Notes under the pieces: generated by a model | Databases searched by the model: none | What the model was told of the DNA's origin: nothing | The model's input: the letters and a program-made list of their open reading frames with translations, nothing else | Made by a program: the position numbers and the translations under genes | NCBI RefSeq assembly: GCF_012689525.1 | Contig: NZ_CP051514.1 | Span: 868,001 to 932,000, forward strand | Direction of reading: 5' to 3' | DNA length: 64,000 nt | Source: Paraburkholderia aromaticivorans | GTDB lineage: Bacteria; Pseudomonadota; Gammaproteobacteria; Burkholderiales; Burkholderiaceae | Part shown: in pieces, positions 25,722-35,021 of the stretch | Layout: every line of letters starts with the position of its first letter | Position numbering within the stretch: the stretch's first letter is position 1

Positions 25722-26877
25722 AACGCTCACGCGCGAGGCGAGCGCGCTCGCCTCGAACGAACGCCCCATTACTTTCGCAATGACGCCCGCCGAAGGCGAA
25801 GTCAGCCGAATCATGCAGATCTGCAATGCCTGCCGCTACTGCGAAGGCTTTTGCGCGGTGTTCCCCGCGATGACCCGCCGCCTCGAGTTCGGCCGCGCCG
25901 ATGTGCATTTCCTTTCGAACCTCTGTCATAACTGCGGCGCCTGCCTGCATGCGTGCCAGTACGCGCCACCGCACGAGTTCGCCGTCAACGTGCCCCAGGC
26001 GATGGCGCAGGTGCGTATGCAGACTTACGTTGACTATGCATGGCCAGTTGGTTTTGGCGCGCTTTACAAGCGCAACGGCCTCACATTGGCGCTCGCGCTG
26101 GCAGGGGGACTCGCACTGTTTCTGATCCTGACGATGGCGCTCAAAGGCGCTTTGTTCCTGCCGCCGCTCGCCGGTAATTTCTATGCGGTATTTCCGCACA
26201 CCACGCTCGCCGCGCTGTTCGGCGTCGTCTTCTTGTTCGCAATGATCGCGCTTGGTATAGGCGTTCGGCGTTTCTGGCGGAATGAAGATCCGGGCGCGCT
26301 GTCTGGGGAAGCAATCGGCGAGGCGGCGCATGACGTGCTGAGCTTGCGTTATCTCGGCGGCGGCCATGGCGAAGGTTGTAACAATGCCGACGATGCATTT
26401 TCGCTCGCGCGGCGCCGCTTTCACCACCTCACTTTCTACGGCTTCATGCTGTGCTTCGCGTCGACCTGCGTGGCTACCCTCTACCACTATTTGCTGAAGC
26501 TCGAAGCGCCCTATGGACTCTCCAGCTTGCCGGTCCTGTTTGGGGTCGCAGGGGGCATTGGATTGCTGGCTGGGCCCGCCGGCCTTCTCTGGCTGAACAT
26601 CAGACGCCATCCGCAACACGGCGACAGCGCACAAAAGCCTATGGACCGCGGGTTTATTGCGCTGTTGCTGCTGACCAGCGCGAGCGGTCTCGCACTGTTG
26701 ACGCTGCGCGATACATCGATGATGGCCTTGCTGCTCGCCGTCCACCTCGGCGTTGTAATGGCACTCTTCCTGACCCTGCCGTACGGAAAGTTCGCTCACG
26801 GGATCTATCGCAGCGCAGCACTGCTGAAATGGGCCGTCGAAAAACGCCAGCCGAGCACGCTCCTTGTCGACGATTGA
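25708..26877 (+). CDS. tcuB: TcuB, iron-sulfur/heme membrane electron carrier for TcuA
   Basis: 389 residues. Two four-cysteine clusters near the N-terminus (C39-x2-C42-x2-C45-x3-C49 and C73-x2-C76-x2-C79-x3-C83) should each bind a 4Fe-4S centre. About six hydrophobic segments follow with conserved His ([34 protein letters not shown]) that could hold heme. TcuB passes electrons from reduced TcuA to the quinone pool. It overlaps tcuA by 14 bases and precedes tcuC by 61 bases. Length and layout match CitB/TcuB proteins. Confidence 0.95.
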   Translation: MQSLETLTREASALASNERPITFAMTPAEGEVSRIMQICNACRYCEGFCAVFPAMTRRLEFGRADVHFLSNLCHNCGACLHACQYAPPHEFAVNVPQAMAQVRMQTYVDYAWPVGFGALYKRNGLTLALALAGGLALFLILTMALKGALFLPPLAGNFYAVFPHTTLAALFGVVFLFAMIALGIGVRRFWRNEDPGALSGEAIGEAAHDVLSLRYLGGGHGEGCNNADDAFSLARRRFHHLTFYGFMLCFASTCVATLYHYLLKLEAPYGLSSLPVLFGVAGGIGLLAGPAGLLWLNIRRHPQHGDSAQKPMDRGFIALLLLTSASGLALLTLRDTSMMALLLAVHLGVVMALFLTLPYGKFAHGIYRSAALLKWAVEKRQPSTLLVDD

Positions 26878-26938
26878 TGCCACGCCGTTGCGCCGAGCTT
26901 ATGATCATCGGCATAGAGATAAAAACTTAGGAGACGAC

Positions 26939-28270
26939 ATGGCAACCGAAAACGAATTTCAGCCGCAACCGCAAGCGCTCGGCGCGACGGCACTGAGTAT
27001 CTCGAAGCTGGGCGCAGTATTGCGCGTCACCAGCGGCAATTTCCTCGAGCAGTTCGATTTTTTTCTGTTCGGCTTTTACGCAACGTATATCGCCAGAACA
27101 TTTTTTCCGGCGGCGAGCGAATTCGCCTCGCTGATGCAAACCTTTGCCGTATTCGGCGCTGGTTTCCTGATGCGCCCGATTGGCGCAATTGTGCTGGGTG
27201 CATATATTGACAAGGTCGGGCGCCGGCGTGGCCTGATCGTAACGTTGTCGATCATGGCAAGCGGCACGATCCTCATCGCGTGCGTCCCCGGATTCGCGAC
27301 ATTCGGCCTGCTTGCGCCCGCGCTCGTGCTGATCGGTCGATTGCTGCAGGGATTTTCAGCAGGCGCGGAACTAGGCGGCGTTTCCGTCTATCTGGCCGAG
27401 ATGGCAACCCCGGGCAAAAAGGGCTTTTATACGTCTTGGCAGTCCGCCAGCCAGCAGGTCGCGATCGTCGTTGCAGCCGCGCTCGGTTTTGCATTGAACA
27501 GTTGGCTGTCGCCCGCGCAGATCGGTGCTTGGGGATGGCGTGTGCCGTTTTTTATCGGCTGCATGATCGTGCCGTTTCTCTATGTGCTGCGCCGCTCGCT
27601 GCAGGAGACTGCTGAGTTCAAGGCGCGTCGCCATCACCCGGCAACGGCTGAAGTGTTGGCCGCTATGTTCGCAAACTGGAAGACGGTGATTGCGGGAATG
27701 CTGATGGTCGCGATGACCACCACCACCTTCTATCTGATCACCGTCTATACACCCACGTTCGGCCGTGCCGTGCTGCACCTGAGCACGTCCGACAGCCTGA
27801 TCGTCACGTTATTTATCGGCGTATCAAACTTTATCTGGCTGCCGATCGGTGGCGCAATCTCCGACCGCATAGGACGACAGCCAGTACTGCTGTTCGTCTC
27901 CGCGTTAGCGATTGTGACTTCCTATCCCGCCCTCGCATGGCTGGCGCATGACCCCAGCTTCCTGCGCATGCTGGCGGTGCTGCTTTATTTCTCATTCTTC
28001 TTTGGCGCATACAACGGCGCAATGGTCGCCGCCCTGACCGAAGTCATGCCGGTCAATGTGCGGGTGGCAGGCTTCTCGCTGGCGTTCAGTCTCGCGACGG
28101 CCGTCTTTGGTGGATTCACGCCGGCGGTATCGACGTATCTGATCCAGGCAACCGGTGACAAGGCCGCTCCCGCCTACTGGCTAATCTTCGCGGCGGCTTG
28201 CGGGTTCTTCGCTACTCTCGTGTTGTATCGTCGCGGTGGCGCTGCGGAGCTGCAGGCTAAACTTGGATGA
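26939..28270 (+). CDS. tcuC: Tricarballylate/citrate:H+ symporter TcuC (MFS)
   Basis: 443 residues from ATG 26939 ([20 protein letters not shown]), with a GGAGACGAC site. TM1 reads [20 protein letters not shown] and the loop motif is [17 protein letters not shown]4-5 has [20 protein letters not shown]. This is the citrate-proton symporter (CitA/TcuC) branch of MHS transporters and imports the substrate for TcuA. The gene is intact. About 60 bases downstream begins insertion-sequence debris. Confidence 0.95.
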   Translation: MATENEFQPQPQALGATALSISKLGAVLRVTSGNFLEQFDFFLFGFYATYIARTFFPAASEFASLMQTFAVFGAGFLMRPIGAIVLGAYIDKVGRRRGLIVTLSIMASGTILIACVPGFATFGLLAPALVLIGRLLQGFSAGAELGGVSVYLAEMATPGKKGFYTSWQSASQQVAIVVAAALGFALNSWLSPAQIGAWGWRVPFFIGCMIVPFLYVLRRSLQETAEFKARRHHPATAEVLAAMFANWKTVIAGMLMVAMTTTTFYLITVYTPTFGRAVLHLSTSDSLIVTLFIGVSNFIWLPIGGAISDRIGRQPVLLFVSALAIVTSYPALAWLAHDPSFLRMLAVLLYFSFFFGAYNGAMVAALTEVMPVNVRVAGFSLAFSLATAVFGGFTPAVSTYLIQATGDKAAPAYWLIFAAACGFFATLVLYRRGGAAELQAKLG

Positions 28271-28329
28271 ATGATGGTGAACACCCGCGGCTGATCGACC
28301 CCGTTGTTTTATCAACTCTATAGTGCGTT

Positions 28330-28360
28330 CGGCTCTGTGATGGACGACTCCCTCCCTTCC
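28330..28360. mobile_element. Solo IS110/IS1111 left-end remnant
   Basis: The stretch with TGTGATGGACGACTCCC is nearly identical to the left end of element E (TGTGATGGACGACTCCC at 50420-50435), but no transposase follows. It is probably a deletion scar of a lost IS110 copy. Confidence 0.6.
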
Positions 28361-28448
28361 AGGTCTGACGTCTACCCACACCCATTAGCGGGCCGGTGTC
28401 AAGCGAGCAGGCGGCAGCATGGCCGCGTTAGCGGCCAGTTTTGGTTGT

Positions 28449-28917
28449 GGTGCAAACTCGGTAGGCGGACGAGAAATCGCTCTTGCTTCGGACACCTCAG
28501 CGAGCTGAAAGAACCGCCATCCAAATCGAGGGCGAAGTGGTATCTTTGAGGTGCATGCTGGTGAGATCGAACTGGCCTTTGCGAATGCGATGCATCAGTT
28601 CGATGCCGGAGAGGGTAACGGCGGCGCTGCGGAACCGCTTGAACCCGAGCATCACGTTCACCCGCGATTTGATGTGGCGGTGATCCTGCTCAATCAGGTT
28701 ATTCAGGTACTTCGAGGATCGCAATTTCGTTCGCCTGGGTAGCGACCCGTCGGTCTTCATCTCGCGGACCGCCCGATGAGATGCCGCGTAGCCGTCCAGC
28801 GTGATCGTCTCAGGAACGCGTCCCTGAGTCCTGATTGCCTTCGCGAAGAACGCCTTGGCTGCCGCCACGTCGCGCCTGGCGCTGAGGCGAAAATCGATCG
28901 TCTTTCCCGCTCGGTCA
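28449..28917 (-). pseudogene. IS6-family transposase, C-terminal half (IS6-A)
   Basis: Minus frame from about VDRAGKTIDFRLSARRDVAA through [34 protein letters not shown], the catalytic-Glu region [19 protein letters not shown] and the C-terminal [15 protein letters not shown] to stop at 28497. The N-terminal half is missing: at 28918 the frame meets the left end of another IS6 element (IS6-B). The outer end shows GGTGCAAACTCGG near 28449, similar to the IS6 end TGGTGCAAATA at 52926. Dead copy. Confidence 0.85.
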
Positions 28918-29393
28918 ACGGGGCACTGTCAGGTTGATGGGGAGGCGGCGGTAGAATGAAGTGATGGAAAAAACGAAATCGCTTTATCACGGTCACCGCT
29001 TCCCCGCCGTCGTCATCAGCTGCGCGGTTCGGTGGTATTTCCGGTTCAGCCTGAGCCTGCGCGACGTCGAGGAGTTGTTGCTCGAGCGGGGCGTGGTGGT
29101 CACGTACGAAACGATCCGTTGCTGGTGTAGACAAGTTCGGCACCAAATTCGCTCAGTGCGCGAAAGCGGCGCGGCGCAAGCCGGGCAGCGCATAGCATCT
29201 GGACGAGATGTTCGTGACGCTGCGCGGCGAGCCGTATCTGTTGTGGCGAGCGGTCGATGAGCATGGTGCTGAACTCGACGTGCTGGTACAGAAGCGGCGC
29301 GACGAGGCCGCGGCAAACCGCTTCTTCCGGCGGGTGCTGCGTTCAAACCCGGTGCCGCGCAAAATCGTGACCGACCAGTTGCGCAGCTATCTA

Positions 29394-30860
29394 TAAGGAG
29401 CTTCCGTTTCTTGCAAGCTGGGTTTAATAGGGCATACGTCGAATCCTGTGTTGTCAGCGCGTGCACGGAAGCATGAGGGCAGACGAGGCAGACTGCAAAC
29501 CTATAAACGGCCTGTTTGGGCGCTGTGATTGCTGCGCCCGGGCCCGGATAGTAACCGCACAGCGGGACTCCATTCCGGCGACGGCGAATACAAGAACTGT
29601 AGCGCCTGATAGCTGCTCGAGTTCGCCCGCTGTCGGTCTGACCTGTCGCTATCCCTGCGTGATTCGTGCTGCGCCTGGAAGTCAATTCATGGTGGCATTG
29701 CACTTTCTGTTCTGTAGTTCATGCGTGCGCCGCCATTGCATTGCGGGCGGGCGCATGGGATGGATCGAAGCGTTCGTCCCTGGCCAATACGGCCCAGAGG
29801 ATGCGGGCGTGCTTGTTGGCAACCGCGACCAGCGTCTTATAGTAGCCAATACGCGCATGCAGCTGGACGATCCAGCGCGAGAGCCGGTCATCGCGTCGGT
29901 GCGCTGTGAGAATGGCCGATCGAGCGCCCTGGAACAGGAGCGTGCGCAGGTAGTCGCTGCCCTGTTTGGTGATCCGGCCGAGCCGCTGTTTGCCGCCGCT
30001 GCTGTTCTGTTTGGGAACGAGGCCGATCCAGGCGGCCATCTGCCGGCCGTTTCTGAACTGACGGGCGTTGACCACGGTCGCTACGACGGCAGATGCGGTG
30101 ATTCGGCCCACGCCACATATGGCCATACAGCGCTGCGTCTGTGGATCGTGACTGGCGTGTTCGGTGATCTGCCGGTCTAGCCAACCGATTTGCTCATCCA
30201 GCGCCTGCCATTGGGCCCAGCCATGCATCAGCGCCTGACGGGCCGGACCGGCGAGTTCGTTATTGCCATCCTCAACACGGTCAACGAAATGGCTTCGGAA
30301 CCGACCGATGCCTTGCGGCAGGAAGACGCCGAACTCGGCTAGCAGGCCTCGCAAGCGATTCACGAGCGCCGTGCGTTCCTCCACGAAACCGGTGCGCATG
30401 CGGTGAAGGACCAGCACGCTTTGCTGCGCGGCTGACTTGACGGGCACGAAACGCATGTGTGGGCGGCTGGCTGCCTCGCAGATCGCTTCAGCATCGAGGG
30501 CGTCATTTTTGACGCCAGCGCCACCTTTGCGGTAAGGAGCCGCAAATTGCGGGGGAATCAGCCGCGCGTCGTGCCCGAGACCGCGGAGCTTGCGCGCCCA
30601 ATAGTGCGCAGCGCTGCACGCCTCCATCGCCACCAGACAGGGGGCAAGGTTGGCAAACCAGCTCATGAAATTCTCACGCGCAATGGCTTACGTACCACAA
30701 CATGTTCACCAGCATCGACCGCGTGGATCTGCATGGCATTTTTGGCAAGATCAACACCAACACGGGTAATTGCGTTCATGACTTTCCCCTTCCACAGATG
30801 TGCAACGGCTATCATGATGGCACCAGGAGGCGCAGGCGCCACAGGGACGGGAGCTCCTTA
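29394..30860 (-). mobile_element. IS110-family element D inserted in IS6-B
   Basis: Bounded by inverted repeats TAAGGAGCTTCCG (29394-29406) and CGGGAGCTCCTTA (30848-30860), 12 of 13 matching. It splits IS6-B between codons for DQLRSY and PAAKAD. Its transposase is frameshifted. About 320 non-coding bases (29407-29718) downstream of the transposase could encode a bridge RNA. Confidence 0.8.
29719..30779 (-). pseudogene. IS110-family transposase (element D), N-terminal frameshift
   Basis: From ATG 30779 the frame reads MNAITRVGVDLAKNAMQIHA then EHVVVRKPLR and runs to a stop near 30665. The remaining frame resumes as ENFMSWFANLAPCLVAMEAC and continues to HAPARNAMAAHA. One base appears lost near 30680. 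The rest is good: LVAMEACSAAHYWARKLRG, VKNDALDAEAICEAA, and Tnp20 motifs CGVGRITASAVVATVVNA and PKQNSSGGKQRLGRITKQG. Without a programmed shift the enzyme lacks its first catalytic Asp, so it is probably inactive. Confidence 0.88.
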
Positions 30861-31195
30861 CCAATTCCGGCGGCGAAGGCTGACATTCCTGAGCTCGCTC
30901 ATGTGAAGCACGTTTTCGTCAAGGCGGCTGCACGTGTGAACAACCGTGCCGAGAACAGCCACCAGCCGACCCGCAGGCGCGAACGCCAGATGTGCGGCTT
31001 TCGCGATGCGCGTCGCACGCAAGCGTTTCTCTCATGCTTTGGCCCGATCCGGCAGCACTTCGCGCTGCCCAGACATCGGATGAACGCAGCATGTCATCGT
31101 GCCGTACTCCAGGAACGCTTCGTCACATGGCAGGGGTGGACCGTCACTACCGCATCTCAGAAAGCTATTTAATAAGTATAACTACTCTTTAACCA

Positions 31196-31401
31196 AAAAG
31201 TTGTCTACGGCCGTCAACCTGACAAAGCCCTACGGACTGCGCTCTCTGGTTGAAGCGCAGATATCGCGCATCAAGCGATACACCGGCGCCAAACTGCTGA
31301 CGCAGAAACTCGAGTCACAGGAGCGCGAAGGCGTCGTCATCGCCAATATCATCAACCTGTGGAATTCGTTCGGCAGACCCGTTTCCTTTAAAAATGCATA
31401 G
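31196..31401 (+). pseudogene. IS5-type transposase C-terminal fragment
   Basis: Reads LTKPYGLRSLVEAQISRIKR then LLTQKLESQEREGVVIANII and NLWNSFGRPVSFKNA, ending in a stop. The RS-x-VE-x-QISR-x-KR pattern is the C-terminal catalytic-Glu region of IS5-family DDE transposases. Everything upstream is missing. Confidence 0.65.
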
Positions 31402-31439
31402 CTGCGTCCGCTACCCGGAGAGCGTTACCCTTCCGAACA

Positions 31440-31560
31440 AAGCCCATCAGATCGACCCATATCGATACCTTATTTGGCTCTTTACGAAGCTGGCGCTGGC
31501 AAAAACTGTCGACGACTACGACGCACTTCTGCCCTTGGAAGATGCCTGCCGAACTCCGCT
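31440..31560 (+). pseudogene. IS66-family transposase C-terminal fragment
   Basis: Reads HQIDPYRYLIWLFTKLALAK then TVDDYDALLP, matching the IS66 C-terminal element (IDPY-x-YL-x-x-LF-x-LP, ALLPW). Only about 40 codons survive next to the IS5 fragment. Confidence 0.6.
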
Positions 31561-31704
31561 GATCCCTGTCGCTAACAAAATATGGCGCGCTCCCGGGCGG
31601 CACTCAGAGGGGCGTCGTTAATGGATCGCATACCTTCGATGCGAACGGATTACTTCGATACTGCGGCTTTACCGTACGGTTACGAGCCGCAGATCGGATG
31701 GTCT

Positions 31705-32907
31705 TTATATGCGCTCGATCACCATCGCTATGCCCTGCCCCACACCGATGCACATCGTGCACAGTGCGAAGCGGCCGCCGGTGCGCTGCAACTGATAGCT
31801 CGCGGTCGTCACGAGACGCGCGCCGCTCGCGCCGAGCGGATGGCCGAGCGCGATTGCGCCGCCATTCGGGTTCACGCGAGGATCGTCATCGGCGACGCCG
31901 AGCATGCGCAGCACCGCGAGCCCTTGCGACGCGAACGCTTCGTTCAGCTCGATTACATCCATCTGGTCAATCGTCATGCCGAGCCGCGCCAGTAGTTTCT
32001 GCGACGCAGGCGCAGGACCGATGCCCATCACGCGCGGCGGGACACCAGCGGTCGCCACGCCGAGAATGCGTGCGCGCGGCGTGAGACCGTGACGCTTCGC
32101 GCTCTCTTCATCGGCGATCAGCATCGCGACCGCCCCGTCGTTTACGCCGGACGCGTTGCCCGCTGTAACCGAGCCGTCCGGGCGCACGACGCCCCTCAGC
32201 TTTGCGAGCGCTTCGAGACTCGTCTCCCGCGGATGCTCGTCTTGCGTGACGACGAGCGCATCGCCCTTTTTCTGCGGAATCGTGACCGGCGTGATCTCTT
32301 GTGCGAGCGTACCGTCCTTCTGCGCGCGCGAGGCCTTCTGCTGGCTGCGCAGCGCGAACGCGTCCTGATCGGCGCGGCTCACCTTGTAGTCGTCGGCGAC
32401 GTTCTCGGCAGTCTCTGGCATCGAATCGACGCCGTATTGCTTCTTCATCAGCGGATTGACAAAACGCCAGCCGATGGTCGTATCGTGAATCTCGGCCTGG
32501 CGCGAGAACGCGCTCGACGCCTTACCCATCACGAACGGCGCGCGGCTCATGCTCTCCACGCCGCCCGCGATCAGAAAGCCCACCTCACCGGACTTGATCG
32601 CGCGCGCGGCGATGCCGACCGCATCCATGCCCGAGCCGCACAGACGGTTGACCGTCGAACCCGGCGTGCCGACCGGCAAGCCGGCGAGCAGTGCCGACAT
32701 GCGCGTGACGTTGCGGTTGTCCTCCCCGGCCTGGTTCGCGCAGCCGTAGATCACCTCCGCGATGGCGGCCCAATCCACTTCCTTGTTGCGCTCGACGAGC
32801 GCGCGCAAGGGAACCGCGCCCAGATCATCCGCGCGCACGAACGACAGCGACCCGGCATAGCGGCCGATCGGCGTACGGATCGCATCACATACGAAAGCTT
32901 CTTTCAC
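31705..32907 (-). CDS. pcaF: 3-oxoadipyl-CoA/acetyl-CoA thiolase, copy 2
   Basis: 400 residues from GTG 32907 ([20 protein letters not shown]), which has AAAGGAAAAG upstream; the longer frame adds a non-homologous 22-residue leader. It is collinear with copy 1 at 1475-2677 and visibly very similar, with catalytic [29 protein letters not shown] and [10 protein letters not shown] all intact. Downstream is insertion-sequence debris. Upstream lie a paralogue of the small ORF and crumbs of etfA and hydratase. It is therefore the survivor of a duplicated operon and may supply thiolase for glutaryl-CoA or dicarboxylate breakdown. Substrate not proven. Confidence 0.9.
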   Translation of the reverse strand: MKEAFVCDAIRTPIGRYAGSLSFVRADDLGAVPLRALVERNKEVDWAAIAEVIYGCANQAGEDNRNVTRMSALLAGLPVGTPGSTVNRLCGSGMDAVGIAARAIKSGEVGFLIAGGVESMSRAPFVMGKASSAFSRQAEIHDTTIGWRFVNPLMKKQYGVDSMPETAENVADDYKVSRADQDAFALRSQQKASRAQKDGTLAQEITPVTIPQKKGDALVVTQDEHPRETSLEALAKLRGVVRPDGSVTAGNASGVNDGAVAMLIADEESAKRHGLTPRARILGVATAGVPPRVMGIGPAPASQKLLARLGMTIDQMDVIELNEAFASQGLAVLRMLGVADDDPRVNPNGGAIALGHPLGASGARLVTTASYQLQRTGGRFALCTMCIGVGQGIAMVIERI

Positions 32908-32978
32908 AGGTTCTTTTCCTTTGCTGAGCAAGCGTTTTAGACAGCAGTTTTGCGTGACGTGCAAGTCGATCATTCAGA

Positions 32979-33227
32979 TTACAGTCGGGTTCCCGACCGA
33001 TAACGCTCTCGCGCCATTCTGATTGCCATGTCAAAGTCTTGTTCGGTTGCCAAATGCTTGTGATCTACGCTGACGAGCCAACTGTGCGCCGATCTACACC
33101 AGCGGATCCGCCCCTCTTCGTAGAACATGCTGAACCAACGCCATAGAGACGCGTCATCTTCGTTAACTGTCCTTGCGGCGAGAACTCGCGTGCTTTCATA
33201 AATTGGCGTCGACAAGCTGTTCTCCAT
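32979..33227 (-). CDS. Small uncharacterised protein (82 aa), paralogue of 1090-1440
   Basis: Contains LWRWFSMFYEEGRIRWCRSA followed by HSWLVSVDHKHLAT and FDMAIRMARERY, matching the core of the 116-aa ORF beside thiolase copy 1. It lies upstream of thiolase 2, while the other lies downstream of thiolase 1, so the pair is not simply collinear. Start at 33227 (MENSLSTPIYESTRVLAART). No known domain, signal or membrane segment. Conservation of the W-x2-FS-x2-YEE-x-RIRWC core is the only evidence that it is a real protein. Confidence 0.6.
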   Translation of the reverse strand: MENSLSTPIYESTRVLAARTVNEDDASLWRWFSMFYEEGRIRWCRSAHSWLVSVDHKHLATEQDFDMAIRMARERYRSGTRL

Positions 33228-33258
33228 GCAATGAGTGGCGAGCGTCGTTCCGGCGTGT

Positions 33259-33403
33259 TCAGGCCGACTGAGTCAGAAGCCCGACCAATTCGGGAATCGC
33301 GGAAAAGAGATCCTCCACGAGACCGTAATCCGCGACGCTGAAGATCGGCACTTTTTCGTCTTATTGATCGCGACGATGACCTTCGAGTCCTTCATGCCGC
33401 CCC
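33259..33403 (-). pseudogene. etfA C-terminal remnant
   Basis: Minus translation gives [13 protein letters not shown], then after a single-base loss near 33361 [20 protein letters not shown] followed by AIPELVGLLTQSA and a stop. This matches the end of EtfA at 2803-3747 ([20 protein letters not shown]). The first 265 or so codons are deleted, with the break at about 33403 joining hydratase sequence. Confidence 0.8.
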
Positions 33404-33537
33404 AGGTCAGGCGGGTCACGCACAGTCCTCATCGCCTCGAGCAGGCCACGCCGGACGTGGATTGAGCAGGCACTGACGGGCGGATTGTCGACTTCGATGA
33501 CCGGCACATCGTCGACACGCCGGGTCCGGACAGGCAT
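33404..33537 (-). pseudogene. Enoyl-CoA hydratase/3-hydroxyacyl-CoA dehydrogenase N-terminal remnant
   Basis: From ATG 33537 the frame reads MPVRTRRVDDVPVIEVDNPP then VSACSIHVRRGLLEAMRTVR, matching GFLVIDNPPVNASSVEVRRG at the start of the 4578-6659 protein. It runs straight into the etfA tail, so a deletion removed the rest of this gene, etfB and most of etfA. It follows gcdH by 18 bases. Confidence 0.75.
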
Positions 33538-33555
33538 CGTACGGGTCTCCTTTGC

Positions 33556-34737
33556 TCAGAACGCCGCAATTCCGGTAATGGCCCGCCCCAGAATCAACGC
33601 ATGAATGTCCTGCGTGCCTTCATAGGTGTTGGCTACCTCGAGATTAACCAGATGCCGCGCAATGCCGAACTCGTCGCTGATGCCATTGCCGCCCAGCATG
33701 TCGCGCGCCGTGCGGGCGATATCGAGTGCCTTGCCGCAGCTGTTGCGCTTCACAATCGAGGTCAACTCAACGGCTGCAGGGCCCTCTTCCTTCATGCGCC
33801 CGAGCTGGAGGCAGGCCTGCAACCCGAGCGCAATCTCGGTCAGCATGTCAGCCAGCTTCTTCTGCACCAGTTGATTCGCTGCCAGCGGTCGACCAAACTG
33901 CCTGCGATCGAGCACATACTGACGCGCACGGTGGAAGCAGTCTTCGGCCGCACCCAGCGCACCCCAGGCAATGCCGTAGCGCGCCGAATTAAGGCACGTG
34001 AATGGGCCCTTGAGGCCGCGCACTTCCGGGAAGACGTTTTCTTCTGGGCAGAACACCTCGTCCATCACGATTTCACCGGTGATGCTCGCACGCAGCCCAA
34101 CCTTGCCGTGAATCGCCGGTGCCGACAGGCCTTTCCAGTCCTTCTCGAGCACGAATCCGCGAATCTGATCTTCGTCGTCTTTGGCCCACACCACGAACAC
34201 GTCGGCGATCGGGCTGTTGGTGATCCACATCTTGCTGCCCGTCAGGCTGTAGCCGCCCGGCACCTTGCGCGCGCGCGTGATCATGCTGCCCGGGTCCGAG
34301 CCGTGATTCGGCTCGGTCAGCCCGAAGCAACCTATGTACTGGCCTGACGCCAGCTTCGGCAGATACTTCTGCCGGGTCGCTTCGTTGCCGAACTCCTTGA
34401 TCGGCACCATCACGAGCGAACTTTGGACGCTCATCATCGACCGGTAGCCGGAATCGACCATCTCAACCTCGCGGGCAATCAAGCCGTAGCACACGTAGTT
34501 GAGCCCTGCACCGCCATACGACTCGGGAATTGTCGCGCCGAGCAGGCCGAGTTCGCCCATCTCGCGAAAGATCGTGGTGTCGGTCCGCTCGTGGCGGAAT
34601 GCCTCGAGCACGCGTGGCGCCAGCTTGTCCTGGCAGTACGCGCGCGCAGCATCGCGAATCTGGCGCTCGTCGTCAGTCAGTTGCTGGTCGAGCAGAAAAG
34701 GATCGTCCCAGACAAAGGACGTGCGACTGCCGGTCAT
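33556..34737 (-). CDS. gcdH: Glutaryl-CoA dehydrogenase
   Basis: 393 residues, normal for GcdH. The start [20 protein letters not shown] followed by [16 protein letters not shown] is characteristic. FAD/substrate motifs are [16 protein letters not shown] and [19 protein letters not shown]; the central helix is [35 protein letters not shown] follows; the catalytic Glu is in [10 protein letters not shown]. It oxidises and decarboxylates glutaryl-CoA to crotonyl-CoA, passing electrons to ETF, in lysine, tryptophan and glutarate breakdown. It stands at the head of a decayed operon, so crotonyl-CoA must be handled by enzymes elsewhere, such as 4578-6659. Confidence 0.93.
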   Translation of the reverse strand: MTGSRTSFVWDDPFLLDQQLTDDERQIRDAARAYCQDKLAPRVLEAFRHERTDTTIFREMGELGLLGATIPESYGGAGLNYVCYGLIAREVEMVDSGYRSMMSVQSSLVMVPIKEFGNEATRQKYLPKLASGQYIGCFGLTEPNHGSDPGSMITRARKVPGGYSLTGSKMWITNSPIADVFVVWAKDDEDQIRGFVLEKDWKGLSAPAIHGKVGLRASITGEIVMDEVFCPEENVFPEVRGLKGPFTCLNSARYGIAWGALGAAEDCFHRARQYVLDRRQFGRPLAANQLVQKKLADMLTEIALGLQACLQLGRMKEEGPAAVELTSIVKRNSCGKALDIARTARDMLGGNGISDEFGIARHLVNLEVANTYEGTQDIHALILGRAITGIAAF

Positions 34738-34790
34738 GAAGCTCTCTCCCGTTGGAAATGGTTTAAGAAAACAGATTCAATCGTGTCGGC

Positions 34791-34997
34791 TCATACGGCG
34801 ACGCTCCACCTGGAGTACTTGCCATCCCCCGCACGCGCCCCTTTTGCCTGCACCGCACATGACCAGACATTCAACCGCCCAGCCTGCATTTCCGGCGACG
34901 CCGGAAATGCCGCTCCGTCGTCAGTCAAAAGCCCATGCGCCACCACATTTCGGATAACTACATAGTTATCCAGATAAAATTCCTTTTGCACGTTCAT
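34791..34997 (-). CDS. Doubtful short ORF, possibly the head of a dioxygenase-like gene
   Basis: 68 codons starting MNVQKEFYLDNYVVIRNVVA. The opening resembles the N-terminus of phytanoyl-CoA-dioxygenase-like proteins, but the match is short and the rest (GRLNVWSCAVQAKGARAGD) is uninformative. A 12-bp-arm palindrome interrupts it at 34886-34910. It may be a remnant or not a gene. Confidence 0.2.
   Translation of the reverse strand: MNVQKEFYLDNYVVIRNVVAHGLLTDDGAAFPASPEMQAGRLNVWSCAVQAKGARAGDGKYSRWSVAV
34886..34910. repeat. Perfect 12-bp-arm palindrome
   Basis: GCATTTCCGGCG and CGCCGGAAATGC flank one base, giving a very stable hairpin downstream of the LysR gene (35022-35993) and upstream of gcdH. 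It has no T-run but could act as a terminator-like barrier or REP element. Confidence 0.55.
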
Positions 34998-35021
34998 GCG
35001 CACATCCTTCTCAGGCAAGCA

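Larger units (their letters stand above)
28919..31170 (+). pseudogene. IS6-family transposase (IS6-B), frameshifted and split by an IS110 insertion
   Basis: The left end GGGCACTGTCAGGTT at 28921 is followed by MEKTKSLYHGHRFPAVVISC (28964) and AVRWYFRFSLSLRDVEELLL. A one-base shift near 29127 and a TAG at 29193-29195 interrupt DKFGTKFAQCAKAARRKPGS; the text then resumes HLDEMFVTLRGEPYLLWRAV up to IVTDQLRSY. There IS110 element D is inserted. The tail resumes at about 30865 as PAAKADIPELAHVKHVFVKA, then RVNNRAENSHQPTRRRERQM and FGPIRQHFALPRHRMN. So the gene is dead three ways. The two halves join sensibly when element D is removed. Confidence 0.85.

Noticed and set aside
25702..26883. 393-codon minus-strand frame antisense to tcuB
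   Set aside because: Gln/Arg-rich shadow; the plus frame carries two 4Fe-4S motifs and membrane helices.
28496..30860. Composite transposon carrying tcuRABC between IS110 or IS6 copies
   Set aside because: IS copies on the two sides of tcu (23005 and 28449 onward) are fragments in differing states with no matching outer ends or target duplication.
34791..34997. Phytanoyl-CoA dioxygenase gene
   Set aside because: Only about 20 residues at the start are suggestive, and the iron-binding H-x-D motif is absent; kept as a doubtful ORF.
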